This document shows positions 26,868 through 35,750 of a stretch of DNA of 64,000 nt, one piece after another. A program made the position numbers and the translations under genes. This DNA comes from Laspinema palackyanum D2c (GTDB lineage Bacteria > Cyanobacteriota > Cyanobacteriia > Cyanobacteriales > Laspinemataceae): the NCBI RefSeq assembly GCF_025370875.1, contig NZ_JAMXFD010000003.1:340355-404354 (forward strand), written 5' to 3'. Under the pieces are notes generated by a model. It had not been told where the DNA came from. It saw only the letters and a program-made list of their open reading frames with translations, and searched no databases. Within the stretch, counting starts at the first letter, position 1, and each line of letters begins with the position of its first letter.

Positions 26868-28250
26868 ATGACACTACCTCATTTAGGGACCCCCCGTTTG
26901 TTGCAAAAATTACAGTGGATCCTGAATCCTGTGGGATATATGGAAAGCCATGTTCGACAATATCCCGACCTATTTCAAGCCGAGGTTGTCGGGTTTGGCA
27001 ATACCCTTGTTTTCGTCTCTCATCCCCAAGCCATTCAATACATTTTAACCCACGATAACAAGCAATTGAGTGTCCCTGGAAAGGTGAATGAAATTGTGGA
27101 ACCTTTGCTGGGAGAGTATTCGGTGATTATGTTAGAGGGCGATCGCCACCGTCGTCAGCGCCAATTATTGATGCCTCCGTTTCATGGCGATCGCATGAAA
27201 TCTTATGGCAAAATGATTCGAGAAATTACTGAAACGGTCATGAGACAAGTGCCAACCTCTCAGCCTTTTATCGCCCGTGCGGTGATGGCTCAAATTTCAT
27301 CCCAAGTCATGTTACAAACTGTCTTTGGGTTAGATTTAACGAAGCAAAATTATCAGGAATTAAAACATCTGATGACTTTAATGCTAGAGGTTTTTAACAC
27401 TCCGGCTGCTTCGGCCCTCCTGTTTTTTAAGCAGTTACAAGTGGATTTAGGCCCTTGGAGTCCTTGGGGATATTTTCTCAGAATTCGAGAAAAAATTGAT
27501 AAATTACTCTATGCAGAAATTTCTACTCGCCGTCAACAGGATATTAGCGATCGCCTCGATATTCTCTCCCTGTTAATGTCAGCGCGGGATGCGGAAGGTG
27601 AAGCCATGACCGATAAAGAATTACGGGATGAATTGCTGACCTTACTGTTTGCTGGGTACGAAACAACTGCCAGTGCCATGTCCTGGGCTTTATATTGGGT
27701 TCATGCTCTTCCCGAGGTAGAAAATCGTCTCCGTGAGGAAATTGCTACTCTCGGGGATAATCCCGCACCGATGGATATTTTTAGCCTACCTTATTTGACC
27801 GCAGTCTGTAATGAAGTTCTCCGACTTTATCCTGTGGGTATGTTAACCTTTCCCCGGCGAGTCGAAGAACCGATGGACTTATTAGGATACTCGCTCAAAG
27901 CCGGAACTGATTTAGTCGGCTGTATTTATCTACTCCACCATCGGGAAGATTTATATACCAATTCCTATCAATTTAAGCCGGAACGGTTCTTACAACGGCA
28001 ATTTTCTCCCTACGAATTTATGCCTTTCGGTGGAGGTAAACGTCGCTGCATTGGAGCAGCATTAGCGGCTTATGAAATGAAGTTAGTGTTAGCCACAGTC
28101 TTATCGGGCTATGATTTAAAATTGGGAGAAGGGAGTTTAGTCAAACCCCAGCGCCGAGGTGTTACTTTATCCCCGACGGGAGGAATTAAAATGATGAAGG
28201 TTGGCGATCGCACTCCCGTTGAGAGACTTTTGGTCAACTCAGTCCGCTAA
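26868..28250 (+). CDS. Cytochrome P450, CYP110-like
   Basis: The 460-residue soluble P450 has the I-helix LLFAGYETTASAMSWALY, the K-helix E-x-x-R in CNEVLRLYPV, the PRRVEEP meander start and the heme-binding loop FMPFGGGKRRCIGAAL with its Cys ligand. The N terminus (LGTPRLLQKLQWILNPVGYM) is the pattern of the cyanobacterial CYP110 family, whose members hydroxylate fatty acids or terpenoids. No terpene synthase or ferredoxin partner gene is adjacent, so the substrate is open. The 3' flank contains a hairpin (28313-28357) that may end transcription. Confidence 0.93.
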   Translation: MTLPHLGTPRLLQKLQWILNPVGYMESHVRQYPDLFQAEVVGFGNTLVFVSHPQAIQYILTHDNKQLSVPGKVNEIVEPLLGEYSVIMLEGDRHRRQRQLLMPPFHGDRMKSYGKMIREITETVMRQVPTSQPFIARAVMAQISSQVMLQTVFGLDLTKQNYQELKHLMTLMLEVFNTPAASALLFFKQLQVDLGPWSPWGYFLRIREKIDKLLYAEISTRRQQDISDRLDILSLLMSARDAEGEAMTDKELRDELLTLLFAGYETTASAMSWALYWVHALPEVENRLREEIATLGDNPAPMDIFSLPYLTAVCNEVLRLYPVGMLTFPRRVEEPMDLLGYSLKAGTDLVGCIYLLHHREDLYTNSYQFKPERFLQRQFSPYEFMPFGGGKRRCIGAALAAYEMKLVLATVLSGYDLKLGEGSLVKPQRRGVTLSPTGGIKMMKVGDRTPVERLLVNSVR

Positions 28251-28312
28251 AACCCTGAAACGAACCCCGGGATGGAGGTTGTCCAATTCTGTAAGTAGAC
28301 TTTATCCAGAGT

Positions 28313-28357
28313 AAAAAAAGGGGGATTGAAACCGAAAACCAACACCCCCTTTCTGAT
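28313..28357 (+). terminator. Possible terminator hairpin after the P450 gene
   Basis: AAAAGGGGG pairs with CCCCCTTT across a loop of about 20 bases. The following T-run is short, so this is weak. The 309-base spacer it sits in also carries TATACT and AAGGAGAA ahead of the RTX gene. Confidence 0.4.
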
Positions 28358-28559
28358 GTCGTCTTAGTTCTAGTTTTGTTAAACCAGCTCAATAGGGGGA
28401 GGTAAAATAAGGGAAGGGAGGTACTGATTGATGGCGATCGCCTAGAATGACTGAATCTTCCGAGTAAAAAATTGACGACCTAGGTAAAATCGTCCCGATG
28501 TCTGCTTTTAAAAATGTTCTATACTATAGATTTAATCCCCCCATTCAAGGAGAATAGCA

Positions 28560-29690
28560 ATGGATTTCTTGAACAACGTTATTCCTAACGGATTTTTAGA
28601 TTTTCTACCGGGAGTCGGAGAAGATAATGAGCAAGAAAATCAGGCGGCCCGAGATATTGCCATCCAAACGGCTAAATTTATCACTCTAGGGCCTACTGGC
28701 TTTGTTCTCAGCTCAGTATTCTCTCGGCTAGTGAACAATATTGACATCAATCAAGTCGGTTCTGAACTCCTCAATCGAGTTACTCAGTTAGTTGAATCCA
28801 ATCCCACCGACATCAATCCCACTCAATTGATTAATTCCGCTCTAGGACAAATTCAAAACTTTGTCAATAGCACAGAAATTACCTCACGAATTTCACCATC
28901 ACAAATCACCGATTTTGTCAATACCAACTTTATTCAAAATGGAGCGTTACGAACCGGATTTTCTCAATTAATTAATTTAGCATCTCAGGGGAGTCAACTC
29001 GGGCGATTTATTGACGCTGATTCAGCCAGTAACTTAATCGAAATGGCTTTAGACGATATTAATTGGCAGGGAGGATTACGCGCCCTGGACGGGGACGATC
29101 GCATTCTGGGCAGTAGTGGTTCGGATATCGCCAATGGAAACCAAGGAAATGACACGCTAATTGGAGGCGAGGGCGATGATTTTCTCCGAGGTGGCAGAGA
29201 AAAGGATATGCTTGATGGAGGACCTGGAAATGATGTCCTCAATGGCAATTTAGGAGATGATACCGTCCAAGGCGGCGCGGGAGATGACTTGGTCCGAGGC
29301 GGTCAAGGGAATGATATGTTATATGGAGATGCGGGCCGAGATGTTCTGATTGGAGATATCGGTTCCGATTTTCTCTCGGGCGGTGCTGATGCTGATGATT
29401 TTATCCTGCGGGGTGATGTTTCGGGTCAAAATGCTGCCACTGCCGATCGCATTTTAGATTTTAATGCTGCAGAAGGTGATCTCATTAAATTAGTCAACGT
29501 TACCGATATCGCTCAAATTACCCTTGGTGCATTAGATGTCAATGGGGATGGTATTGGAGATACGGCTATCATTGATTCTAATAACCGAGTTTTGGGCGTG
29601 GTAATGAATGTGGATATTTCTCAGTTTAACTTGCTAAATTCTGTCCAATTGGTCAGTCCAGAAGATTTAGGGATTAATTTAATCGGATAA
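28560..29690 (+). CDS. RTX-type calcium-binding repeat protein
   Basis: The 376-residue product has an unusual N-terminal part (1-175, helical, no signal peptide) and then about ten nonapeptide repeats of the GGxGxDxLx type (for example GGEGDDFLRGG and GGQGNDMLYGD) at about 180-285, forming a calcium-binding beta roll. The C-terminal part resembles the end of secreted RTX proteins (ADRILDFNAAEGDLIKL). Such proteins are usually exported by type I secretion through a C-terminal signal; no transporter genes are adjacent. AAGGAGAA lies 7 bases before the ATG. Surface or extracellular function is inferred. Confidence 0.88.
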   Translation: MDFLNNVIPNGFLDFLPGVGEDNEQENQAARDIAIQTAKFITLGPTGFVLSSVFSRLVNNIDINQVGSELLNRVTQLVESNPTDINPTQLINSALGQIQNFVNSTEITSRISPSQITDFVNTNFIQNGALRTGFSQLINLASQGSQLGRFIDADSASNLIEMALDDINWQGGLRALDGDDRILGSSGSDIANGNQGNDTLIGGEGDDFLRGGREKDMLDGGPGNDVLNGNLGDDTVQGGAGDDLVRGGQGNDMLYGDAGRDVLIGDIGSDFLSGGADADDFILRGDVSGQNAATADRILDFNAAEGDLIKLVNVTDIAQITLGALDVNGDGIGDTAIIDSNNRVLGVVMNVDISQFNLLNSVQLVSPEDLGINLIG

Positions 29691-29854
29691 ATCACCGACT
29701 TGCGATCGCCCTAAACTTTCACCATTGCTCGCCACTGGAGGGACAATTCATGAATTGCCCCTCCAGTGGCTGCTAAGTTTACTCTATAATTTTTCTATGT
29801 TTTCTTGATGATTCCATTCAAAAACACTTAAGGCGACTGCCAATTTTATCAATC

Positions 29855-30844
29855 ATGGTTCTCATCCGCATCCTCAAATCGTGGGAAATTCCCGAACACC
29901 AAACCACTCCAGAAACAGCCTTTTTGTCCCGTCGGCGCTTTTTGAAGACAGCCATCGCCGCTGGTATCGGGGCGACCGTTCTCCCGATGGGTGGCTGTAA
30001 AAGTGAAACCAACTCCGATTCCCTGAGCGAACTCATCCAAAATACCACTCCCTTAGCCAATATCCCGCGCAACCCCAACTTTATAGAAGGCGATCGGCCC
30101 ATAACGGAACAATCCTTTGCCTCTCGTTACAATAATTTTTATGAATTTGGCGGGACTAAATCAATTTGGAAATCTGCCCAAAGTTTGCCCACCGAAAACT
30201 GGAAAATTGAAGTCGGTGGACTGGTCAAAAATCCCCGCATTTATGATATTGACGAAATTCAAACCCAATTTCCCCTAGAAGAACGCATCTATCGCTTGCG
30301 ATGTGTAGAAGCTTGGGCAATGGTTGTTCCCTGGATTGGATTCCCGATGAAACGCTTCATCGAAGCTGTGGAACCCACCAGCGCAGCTAAATTTGTGCGA
30401 TTTACCTCATTTTATGATCCAGAAATCACACCGGGACCCGGGTTTCATTTAGGAACCTTACCTTGGCCTTACACCGAAAGTTTACGCATTGAAGAAATGG
30501 CCAACGAACTGGCCTTTTTTGCTACAGGAATTTACGGTCGGACCCTTCCCAAACAACATGGAGCACCCCTGCGGATGGTAATCCCGTGGAAATACGGGTT
30601 TAAGGGAGCTAAATCTATTGTTAAAATCGAATTTTTAGCCGAACAACCGGCGACTTATTGGAATACTTTAGTGCCGAGCGAGTACGATTTTGAGGCGAAT
30701 GTCAACCCAACTAAGCCTCATCCGCGCTGGTCCCAGGCCACGGAACGGATTGTTGATACCGGACCAGCTTTATCTTGGAAACGTCAGCCAACCCTTCCTT
30801 ATAACGGGTATGGGGAATGGGTTGCCAACTTGTACTCCACCTGA
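29855..30844 (+). CDS. msrP: Methionine sulfoxide reductase catalytic subunit MsrP (YedY)
   Basis: The 329-residue molybdoenzyme repairs oxidised methionines in periplasmic proteins. It has a Tat signal SRRRFLKTAIAAGIGAT at about residues 25-41 and the molybdopterin-binding Cys in YRLRCVEAWAMVVPWIGFP; the C-terminal GFKGAKSIVKIEFL block also fits. A Cys in the signal region (MGGCKSE) could act as a lipobox Cys. The usual membrane partner MsrQ is not adjacent, so another electron donor or a distant msrQ is implied. Confidence 0.93.
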   Translation: MVLIRILKSWEIPEHQTTPETAFLSRRRFLKTAIAAGIGATVLPMGGCKSETNSDSLSELIQNTTPLANIPRNPNFIEGDRPITEQSFASRYNNFYEFGGTKSIWKSAQSLPTENWKIEVGGLVKNPRIYDIDEIQTQFPLEERIYRLRCVEAWAMVVPWIGFPMKRFIEAVEPTSAAKFVRFTSFYDPEITPGPGFHLGTLPWPYTESLRIEEMANELAFFATGIYGRTLPKQHGAPLRMVIPWKYGFKGAKSIVKIEFLAEQPATYWNTLVPSEYDFEANVNPTKPHPRWSQATERIVDTGPALSWKRQPTLPYNGYGEWVANLYST

Positions 30845-31336
30845 ACCAACTGCTGTCATCGAGGGTAGGCGGTGGTTCTCACCCCCGGAATGTTTGGCCT
30901 TGCCCACCCCATCCGGCCTAACTGCTGCCTGTAGCGTGATGGCGATCGCAAAATAGCCAGTTTTCTCCAAAGGGGATAAACTCAGCTTTATTCCGGGAAC
31001 GGAATCGGACCCAGATTAGACCATTAGATTGGGTGGGAGATCGCAGCTTTGGCAACATTGCCACAGTGGAGTAAAACCCTCCGCCCCACTCTAAAAGAGC
31101 GCCGGTACAGTAGAGGTTAAAACAAGGGTTTTTTTACAAACTCTCTACATTAGAGCAACAAATCGAGGCCAAAAGCCTGGTTTCTTGTCTTTTGTTCTCT
31201 ACGACTGTACCGATGCCCTAGGAATTTAGGGATGCATCTGCACTGTACGACCGAGGGCATAGTATTGGTACTCGTCCCCGTCTCCGGAATCGGAGGTAAT
31301 CGGGGTGGTGCATATTCAATTGGGAGTCAATTTGTT
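30845..31336. other. Spacer without a recognisable gene
   Basis: About 490 bases with no domain-bearing frame and no obvious terminator. It shares short words such as CTGTACCGATGCCCT with the spacers before rpsP and near 57720, suggesting remnants of a common intergenic repeat. Confidence 0.4.
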
Positions 31337-31594
31337 ATGAGTAACCATCAGCACGAAGACCGGGAGGCAGCGGAGAAGGCATTCTTAGATTCTCTAAATG
31401 CATTGCAAGAGCGTTTGCAATTGGTTGAGGACCAGAAGGCTGCATCTGCTCGGGAAGCTGAACGGCAAGCGATTAAGACTGCACAAGAAGAGAAGGCAAC
31501 TTTTACTATCCATGATCTGGAAGAGGCAGTGGCTGATATTGATGAATTTTTTAAGGAATTGCACAAACCCGCCACTGAAGATTCATCAATTTAG
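31337..31594 (+). CDS. Small coiled-coil cyanobacterial protein
   Basis: From ATG 31337 the product is 85 residues (MSNHQHEDREAAEKAFLDSL). It is highly charged and rich in Ala, Glu and Lys, with a predicted coiled coil over about residues 10-60 and a conserved-looking tail (DLEEAVADIDEFF). I recognise no domain. A longer frame back to 31232 has a non-cyanobacterial-looking leader and is not used. GGGAG lies 16 bases upstream. It is convergent with the methyltransferase gene. Confidence 0.6.
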   Translation: MSNHQHEDREAAEKAFLDSLNALQERLQLVEDQKAASAREAERQAIKTAQEEKATFTIHDLEEAVADIDEFFKELHKPATEDSSI

Positions 31595-31618
31595 GGTGTT
31601 GAGTCCGATCGCCTCAGT

Positions 31619-32416
31619 TTAAGAAACCGGGGACGAATGGCTGGTTTGACGGAGGGCTTCATATAAAATCAAAGCGGCGGCGATCGCCACATTTAAAGAT
31701 TCGACCCCAGACTGCAACGGGATCCGAACTTGATAATCGGCGGTGGAGAGTAAGTCGGCAGATAATCCTGCGCCTTCATTGCCGAGTAAGACTAAAGTGG
31801 GTTGCTGATAATCAATTTCCCAGTAAGTTAGGGGTGCATCGGCGGTGGTAGAAATGACCTGCACCCCTTGTTGTTGTGCGCGGATGACATCACTCTTCAA
31901 ATCCGCACTGACGGAAACCGGCAAGCGAAACCACTGTCCCGCAGAGGCGCGTAACACTTTTGGAGAGGCTGCATCCACACTATCAGCACTCAGCCAAATG
32001 CCTTGAGTTCCGGTGGCAGCAGCCGTTCTAATCAGGGTGCCAAGATTGCCGGGGTCTTGGAGGGTTTCCAAGGCGAGGGTCAACCCGGATTGGGGAATCG
32101 AGGGGACCGCCGACTCGCGCCGTTTGGCGACTGCCACGACCCCATCGGGTTGGACTGTAGTCGCCATTGCTTTGAGGACTGCTTCATTGACGAGTTCACA
32201 CCGGGGCGATCGCTGGGTCACGGTTTCCCATAATTCAGGATACCGCCCTTGCCACTCCGGGGTAAAACAGACCACCTCTAGGGGATAATTCACCCCACAG
32301 GCTTCCTCCAGTAGATGCGTCCCTTCCAACAAAAACAGTTGCTGGCGATCGCGTTCCTTTGCCGCGTGCAACTTCCGCATCTGCTTGACCAGAGGATTCT
32401 GAAGGCTCGTCAACAT
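31619..32416 (-). CDS. SpoU/TrmH family RNA 2'-O-methyltransferase
   Basis: The 265-residue enzyme carries the SPOUT motifs: LETLQDPGNLGTLIRTAAAT (motif 1), LVLLGNEGAGLS (motif 2) and RIPLQSGVESLNVAIAAALI (motif 3), and an N-terminal substrate-binding domain starting MLTSLQNPLVKQMRKLH. It methylates the ribose of a tRNA or rRNA nucleotide with S-adenosylmethionine; RlmB-like specificity is likely but not certain. It is 23 bases upstream, in the same direction, of tRNA-Leu; the two could share transcription. Confidence 0.92.
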   Translation of the reverse strand: MLTSLQNPLVKQMRKLHAAKERDRQQLFLLEGTHLLEEACGVNYPLEVVCFTPEWQGRYPELWETVTQRSPRCELVNEAVLKAMATTVQPDGVVAVAKRRESAVPSIPQSGLTLALETLQDPGNLGTLIRTAAATGTQGIWLSADSVDAASPKVLRASAGQWFRLPVSVSADLKSDVIRAQQQGVQVISTTADAPLTYWEIDYQQPTLVLLGNEGAGLSADLLSTADYQVRIPLQSGVESLNVAIAAALILYEALRQTSHSSPVS

Positions 32417-32439
32417 TGGGGTATTAAATGGAGTGTAGA

Positions 32440-32523
32440 TGCGGAACCCGGGACTTGAACCCGGAAGTCCTTGCGGACACTAGAACCTGAATCTAGCGCG
32501 TCTACCAATTCCGCCAGTTCCGC
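32440..32523 (-). tRNA. tRNA-Leu (anticodon CAG)
   Basis: An 84-base class II tRNA: acceptor stem GCGGAAC pairs with GTTCCGC plus discriminator A; the anticodon stem CTAGA/TCTAG encloses TTCAGGT with anticodon CAG; a long variable arm (GTGTCCGCAAGGACTT) and the T-arm GGTTCAAGTCC follow. No CCA is encoded. Confidence 0.95.
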
Positions 32524-32674
32524 GAAAAAGCAGTTTTGCACTGCGATTTACCATAGTGCCTCAGTTCCTCCTAGATGTCAAGGGGTCAATTTAAAAAAGT
32601 TTTTTCCCAATTACGTCATCTACCTACTACACTTTTGAGGAATGTCCAGTTAAGGTACACCAGTAGACACCCGC

Positions 32675-32801
32675 TAGAATAGTTTTCCCAAATGATGCGG
32701 ACCGTGAGGAGGTCCTCGCCGTGAAATCCGCATCACGGGACACAAACTAGCTGACGGTAAGATTCTATTGGTATCAGGGGTTACCGGAATAGATTTTTTT
32801 A
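32675..32801 (+). ncRNA. Putative small RNA with own promoter and terminator
   Basis: TAGAAT at 32675-32680 could be a -10 box. The next 110 bases fold into a 9-bp perfect stem (TGATGCGGA at 32693-32701 with TCCGCATCA at 32727-32735), holding an inner GAGG/CCTC hairpin, and end in a hairpin TCTATTGGTA/TACCGGAATAGA (two-G bulge) followed by seven T (32794-32800), a textbook terminator. It lies between tRNA-Leu and murA and so may be a free small RNA or a murA attenuator. I do not match it to a known family. Confidence 0.55.
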
Positions 32802-32891
32802 GGTATAAATCTGGACATCTAAAATATTTCCGGTAGAATCAAAACCAAATCGAAAGGTGTACCACATCCACTGATTCTGGAGGATAGACCT

Positions 32892-34268
32892 ATTACTGCC
32901 TCTCTCGGTTCGCTCAACATCACCAACTCTCACGAAGCTGATCCCTCGGTCCTGCACATTTGGGGAGGCCATCCCCTGCAAGGAGAAGTCAAAATCAGCG
33001 GGGCCAAAAATGCCGCATTAGTCATCATGGCCGGGTCCCTGCTCTGTCCGGAACCCTGTCGGTTACGGAACGTGCCATCCCTGGTCGATGCCATTCGCAT
33101 GGGTCAAGTGCTTTCGGCCCTCGGCGTCGATCTGCAATGGAACGGCGATGTCCTGGATATCAACGCTCGGGATATCACGACTTCGGAAGCCCCTTATGAA
33201 TTAGTCAGCCAACTGCGGGCGAGTTTCTTTGCCATTGGACCGATACTGGCTCGATTGGGAGAAGCCCATGTTCCCCTTCCCGGGGGCTGTGCGATCGGGG
33301 CTAGACCTGTAGATATCCACGTTCGGGGCCTGCAAGCCCTCGGTGCTAATGTCTATATCGAGCATGGTATGGTTCATGCGTCCGTTCCTGGACGCGATCG
33401 CCGCTTAAAAGGCGCTAAATTTTATCTCGACTATCCCAGCGTCGGTGCCACCGAAACCCTGATGATGGCGGCTACCCTCGCTGATGGAGAAACCATCCTG
33501 GATAATGTCGCCCAAGAACCAGAAGTCATCGATTTGGCTAACTTCTGTAACGCTCTAGGCGCAAAAATTCGCGGTGCGGGGACCAAAACCATTGTCATTG
33601 AAGGGGTTCCCCGGCTGCATACGGCTGACTATCCCATCATTCCCGATCGCATTGAAGCCGGAACCTTCTTAGTCGCTGGCGCAATTTCTCGCTCGGATAT
33701 CAGTCTCTATCCCGTGATCAGTGACCATCTGACTCCGGTAATTTCCAAACTAAAGCAAACCGGCGCTCAAATCATTGCTGAAGGCCCCGATCGCCTCCGG
33801 GTGATTGGACCGGATATCATTCAGGCCACGGATATCGAAACCTTGCCCTATCCGGGATTTCCCACGGATATGCAGGCTCAATTTATGGCCTTGCTAACGG
33901 TGAGTAATGGCGATAGCCTGATTAGCGAAACCGTCTTTGAAAATCGCCTGCGCCATGTGGCTGAGTTAAATCGCATGGGAGCAGATATTCGCGTCAAAGG
34001 CCATACGGCGATCGTGCGGGGTGTCCCCCATCTGACCGGTGCTCCGGTCATGGCAACAGACCTTCGCGCCTCGGCAGCCTTGGCGATCGCGGCGATCGCA
34101 GCTCAGGGTAAAACCACCATTCAAGGGTTGCAGCACCTGGATCGCGGCTACGAAAACCTCGACCTCAAACTCCAACAGCTCGGGGTTCGGATCAAGCGCG
34201 AACCGGCTCCTCCTGAGAGCGAAGCTAACTCAACCGCCATCCAATCTTCTCAATCCGCACTAAAATGA
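32892..34268 (+). CDS. murA: UDP-N-acetylglucosamine 1-carboxyvinyltransferase MurA, ATT start
   Basis: MurA makes the first committed step of peptidoglycan synthesis. [20 protein letters not shown] is the conserved N terminus including the Lys of GAKN, and [15 protein letters not shown] contains the fosfomycin-target Cys. The first in-frame ATG, 33027, would cut off this N terminus, which must be translated. Upstream to the stop at 32820 there is no ATG, GTG or TTG in frame; an ATT at 32892, eight bases after GGAGG (32879-32883), fits best and yields 458 residues, the normal length. Confidence 0.9.
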   Translation: MTASLGSLNITNSHEADPSVLHIWGGHPLQGEVKISGAKNAALVIMAGSLLCPEPCRLRNVPSLVDAIRMGQVLSALGVDLQWNGDVLDINARDITTSEAPYELVSQLRASFFAIGPILARLGEAHVPLPGGCAIGARPVDIHVRGLQALGANVYIEHGMVHASVPGRDRRLKGAKFYLDYPSVGATETLMMAATLADGETILDNVAQEPEVIDLANFCNALGAKIRGAGTKTIVIEGVPRLHTADYPIIPDRIEAGTFLVAGAISRSDISLYPVISDHLTPVISKLKQTGAQIIAEGPDRLRVIGPDIIQATDIETLPYPGFPTDMQAQFMALLTVSNGDSLISETVFENRLRHVAELNRMGADIRVKGHTAIVRGVPHLTGAPVMATDLRASAALAIAAIAAQGKTTIQGLQHLDRGYENLDLKLQQLGVRIKREPAPPESEANSTAIQSSQSALK

Positions 34269-34352
34269 AAGGGCATAGAGGTTTACGGAAGTATTTTCTT
34301 CTGATGAAAACCTCTGAATTCTCTGTCATCAGACCTTAGTCCCTAAACTGGT

Positions 34353-35228
34353 ATGGCTTTCCCAAAAACAACCCTGATCGGACTCAAAGCAGATGGCTTT
34401 CGTCATCCTCTGGATCTAGAAGCAACCCAATCCCTCAAGCAACTCCCTGGACTAGACTTAATCGTCCGCCAGTTGCTCGGTTCCATTGGCGAACAATTTT
34501 TTTACCTGGATAATATTGCTTCTAGCGTTTTGGTCAGTGAGCAACAGTTGCCCGAGTTGCATCAGTTGCTCAAGGAAGCCTGCCAGGTTTTGGATTTAGA
34601 GACCCCGGAGCTCTATGTTCGTCAACATCCGATGCCGAATGCTTATACCTTCGCGATGCGGGGCAAAAAACCCTTTGTGGTGATTCACACCTCGCTGATT
34701 GAACTGCTGACACCGGCGGAAATCCAGGCGGTGATCGGACATGAGCTGGGGCATCTCAAATGCGAACATGGGGTTTATTTGACCCTGGCGAATTTGATCA
34801 TGTTAGCGGCAGGACAACTTTCGACGGTGGGGGCTTTGATTGCTCAAACTCTCCAAAGTCAAATTTTGCAGTGGGTAAGATGCGCCGAGTTTAGCTGCGA
34901 TCGCGCTGCCTTATTAGCCACTCAGGACTCGCGAGTCGTGAGTTCGGTCCTAATGAAATTGGCCGGGGGTTCTCCTACTCTGGCTCCCCAACTCAATTTG
35001 GATGCCTTTCTCGCCCAAGCTCGGGCTTACGATGAGAGCAGTAGTACAGAACTCGGCCTTCTGCTCAAGGAAGCCCAAACCGGCCAACTCACCCATCCTC
35101 TGCCTGTACTAAGGGCTAGAGAGATTGATCGCTGGGCCAGCAGCAAAGATTATGAAACTTTGTTGCAAAAGGGAAAAATGTGTTATAGTAGTGAAACCGA
35201 GAAAAAGGGCGAGTGGCGAAATTGGTAG
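34353..35228 (+). CDS. M48 family membrane zinc metalloprotease
   Basis: The 291-residue protein has the zinc-binding HELGH at residues 130-134 (in VIGHELGHLKCEHG), followed by a hydrophobic segment (about 141-165) and an ExxxD-type downstream Glu in RCAEFSCDRAAL. This is the HtpX/Ste24-like fold used for membrane protein quality control. It is shorter than HtpX and has no N-terminal membrane hairpin. The last seven codons and the stop lie inside the downstream tRNA-Leu gene (overlap 35207-35228), so the mRNA 3' end and tRNA 5' maturation interact. Confidence 0.9.
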   Translation: MAFPKTTLIGLKADGFRHPLDLEATQSLKQLPGLDLIVRQLLGSIGEQFFYLDNIASSVLVSEQQLPELHQLLKEACQVLDLETPELYVRQHPMPNAYTFAMRGKKPFVVIHTSLIELLTPAEIQAVIGHELGHLKCEHGVYLTLANLIMLAAGQLSTVGALIAQTLQSQILQWVRCAEFSCDRAALLATQDSRVVSSVLMKLAGGSPTLAPQLNLDAFLAQARAYDESSSTELGLLLKEAQTGQLTHPLPVLRAREIDRWASSKDYETLLQKGKMCYSSETEKKGEWRNW

Positions 35229-35288
35229 ACGCACCACACTCAAAATGTGGCGGCTTCGGTCGTGCGAGTTCGACTCTCGCCTCGCCCA
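35207..35288 (+). tRNA. tRNA-Leu (anticodon CAA)
   Basis: An 82-base class II tRNA with acceptor stem GGGCGAG/CTCGCCC and discriminator A; anticodon stem CCACA/TGTGG encloses CTCAAAA, anticodon CAA; variable arm CGGCTTCGGTCG; T-arm GAGTTCGACTC. It overlaps the 3' end of the M48 gene by 22 bases and ends 20 bases before a strong terminator. Confidence 0.95.
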
Positions 35289-35308
35289 CTCTCTAAAATC
35301 GGAAGAAT

Positions 35309-35349
35309 AAAATAGGGGTTCTCAGTCAAAAGCTGAGAACCCCTATTTT
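35309..35349 (+). terminator. Terminator after tRNA-Leu
   Basis: AAAATAGGGGTTCTCAG pairs with CTGAGAACCCCTATTTT around a 7-base loop, a perfect 17-bp stem with a natural A/T border on both sides. Confidence 0.9.
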
Positions 35350-35498
35350 GTGGTTTTCTGCCAGAGAGACTGGACCTGAACTCCAGACGCAGGGATTTTC
35401 CAATTTTTCTACGGCGGACTTGACAAGTCCCAGGAAAGCCAAGCTAAAATGGTAAAATAGTTTGATTAATCAAGATTACACACAGAAGGATTAAGACA

Positions 35499-35744
35499 AT
35501 GGCTCAACGTCTCAAAAGTTGGGAGTCTCCTCGTAGCCAGGGGAGAAATACCAAGGGCAAAGGCGGCAGCGCAAGGCAACGACAACTTAAGAAGCAGCAG
35601 CAGATGTTGCGGAAGAAATTAAAAGGGGAACCTATAAAGGGCGATCGCAACCCTATCCCATCCCAAAACCCCACCAACACAAAAGAGAAGAGAACTCCGG
35701 TTCTCTTCTCTTTTTATTTAGAGACTCAGCAGGCGATCGCCTGA
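35499..35744 (+). CDS. Small basic protein whose C-terminus runs through a terminator
   Basis: The 81-residue frame starts at an ATG with AAGGA 8 bases upstream: MAQRLKSWESPRSQGRNTKG then a Lys/Gln/Arg-rich stretch (RQRQLKKQQQMLRKKLKG). The basic part (1-48) looks real and could bind nucleic acid. The last 20 residues are read from the terminator hairpin at 35681-35715, so either the gene once ended earlier or the stop arose by loss. No family recognised. Confidence 0.55.
   Translation: MAQRLKSWESPRSQGRNTKGKGGSARQRQLKKQQQMLRKKLKGEPIKGDRNPIPSQNPTNTKEKRTPVLFSFYLETQQAIA
35681..35715 (+). terminator. 15-bp terminator hairpin
   Basis: AAAAGAGAAGAGAAC (35681-35695) pairs perfectly with GTTCTCTTCTCTTTT (35700-35714) and a T follows. 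Because the stem is symmetric it could also stop the converging lipoprotein gene. Confidence 0.85.
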
Positions 35745-35750
35745 GTCTAA

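Noticed and set aside
33027..33029. First ATG of murA as the start
   Set aside because: It would delete the conserved GAKNAAL segment and the catalytic Lys.
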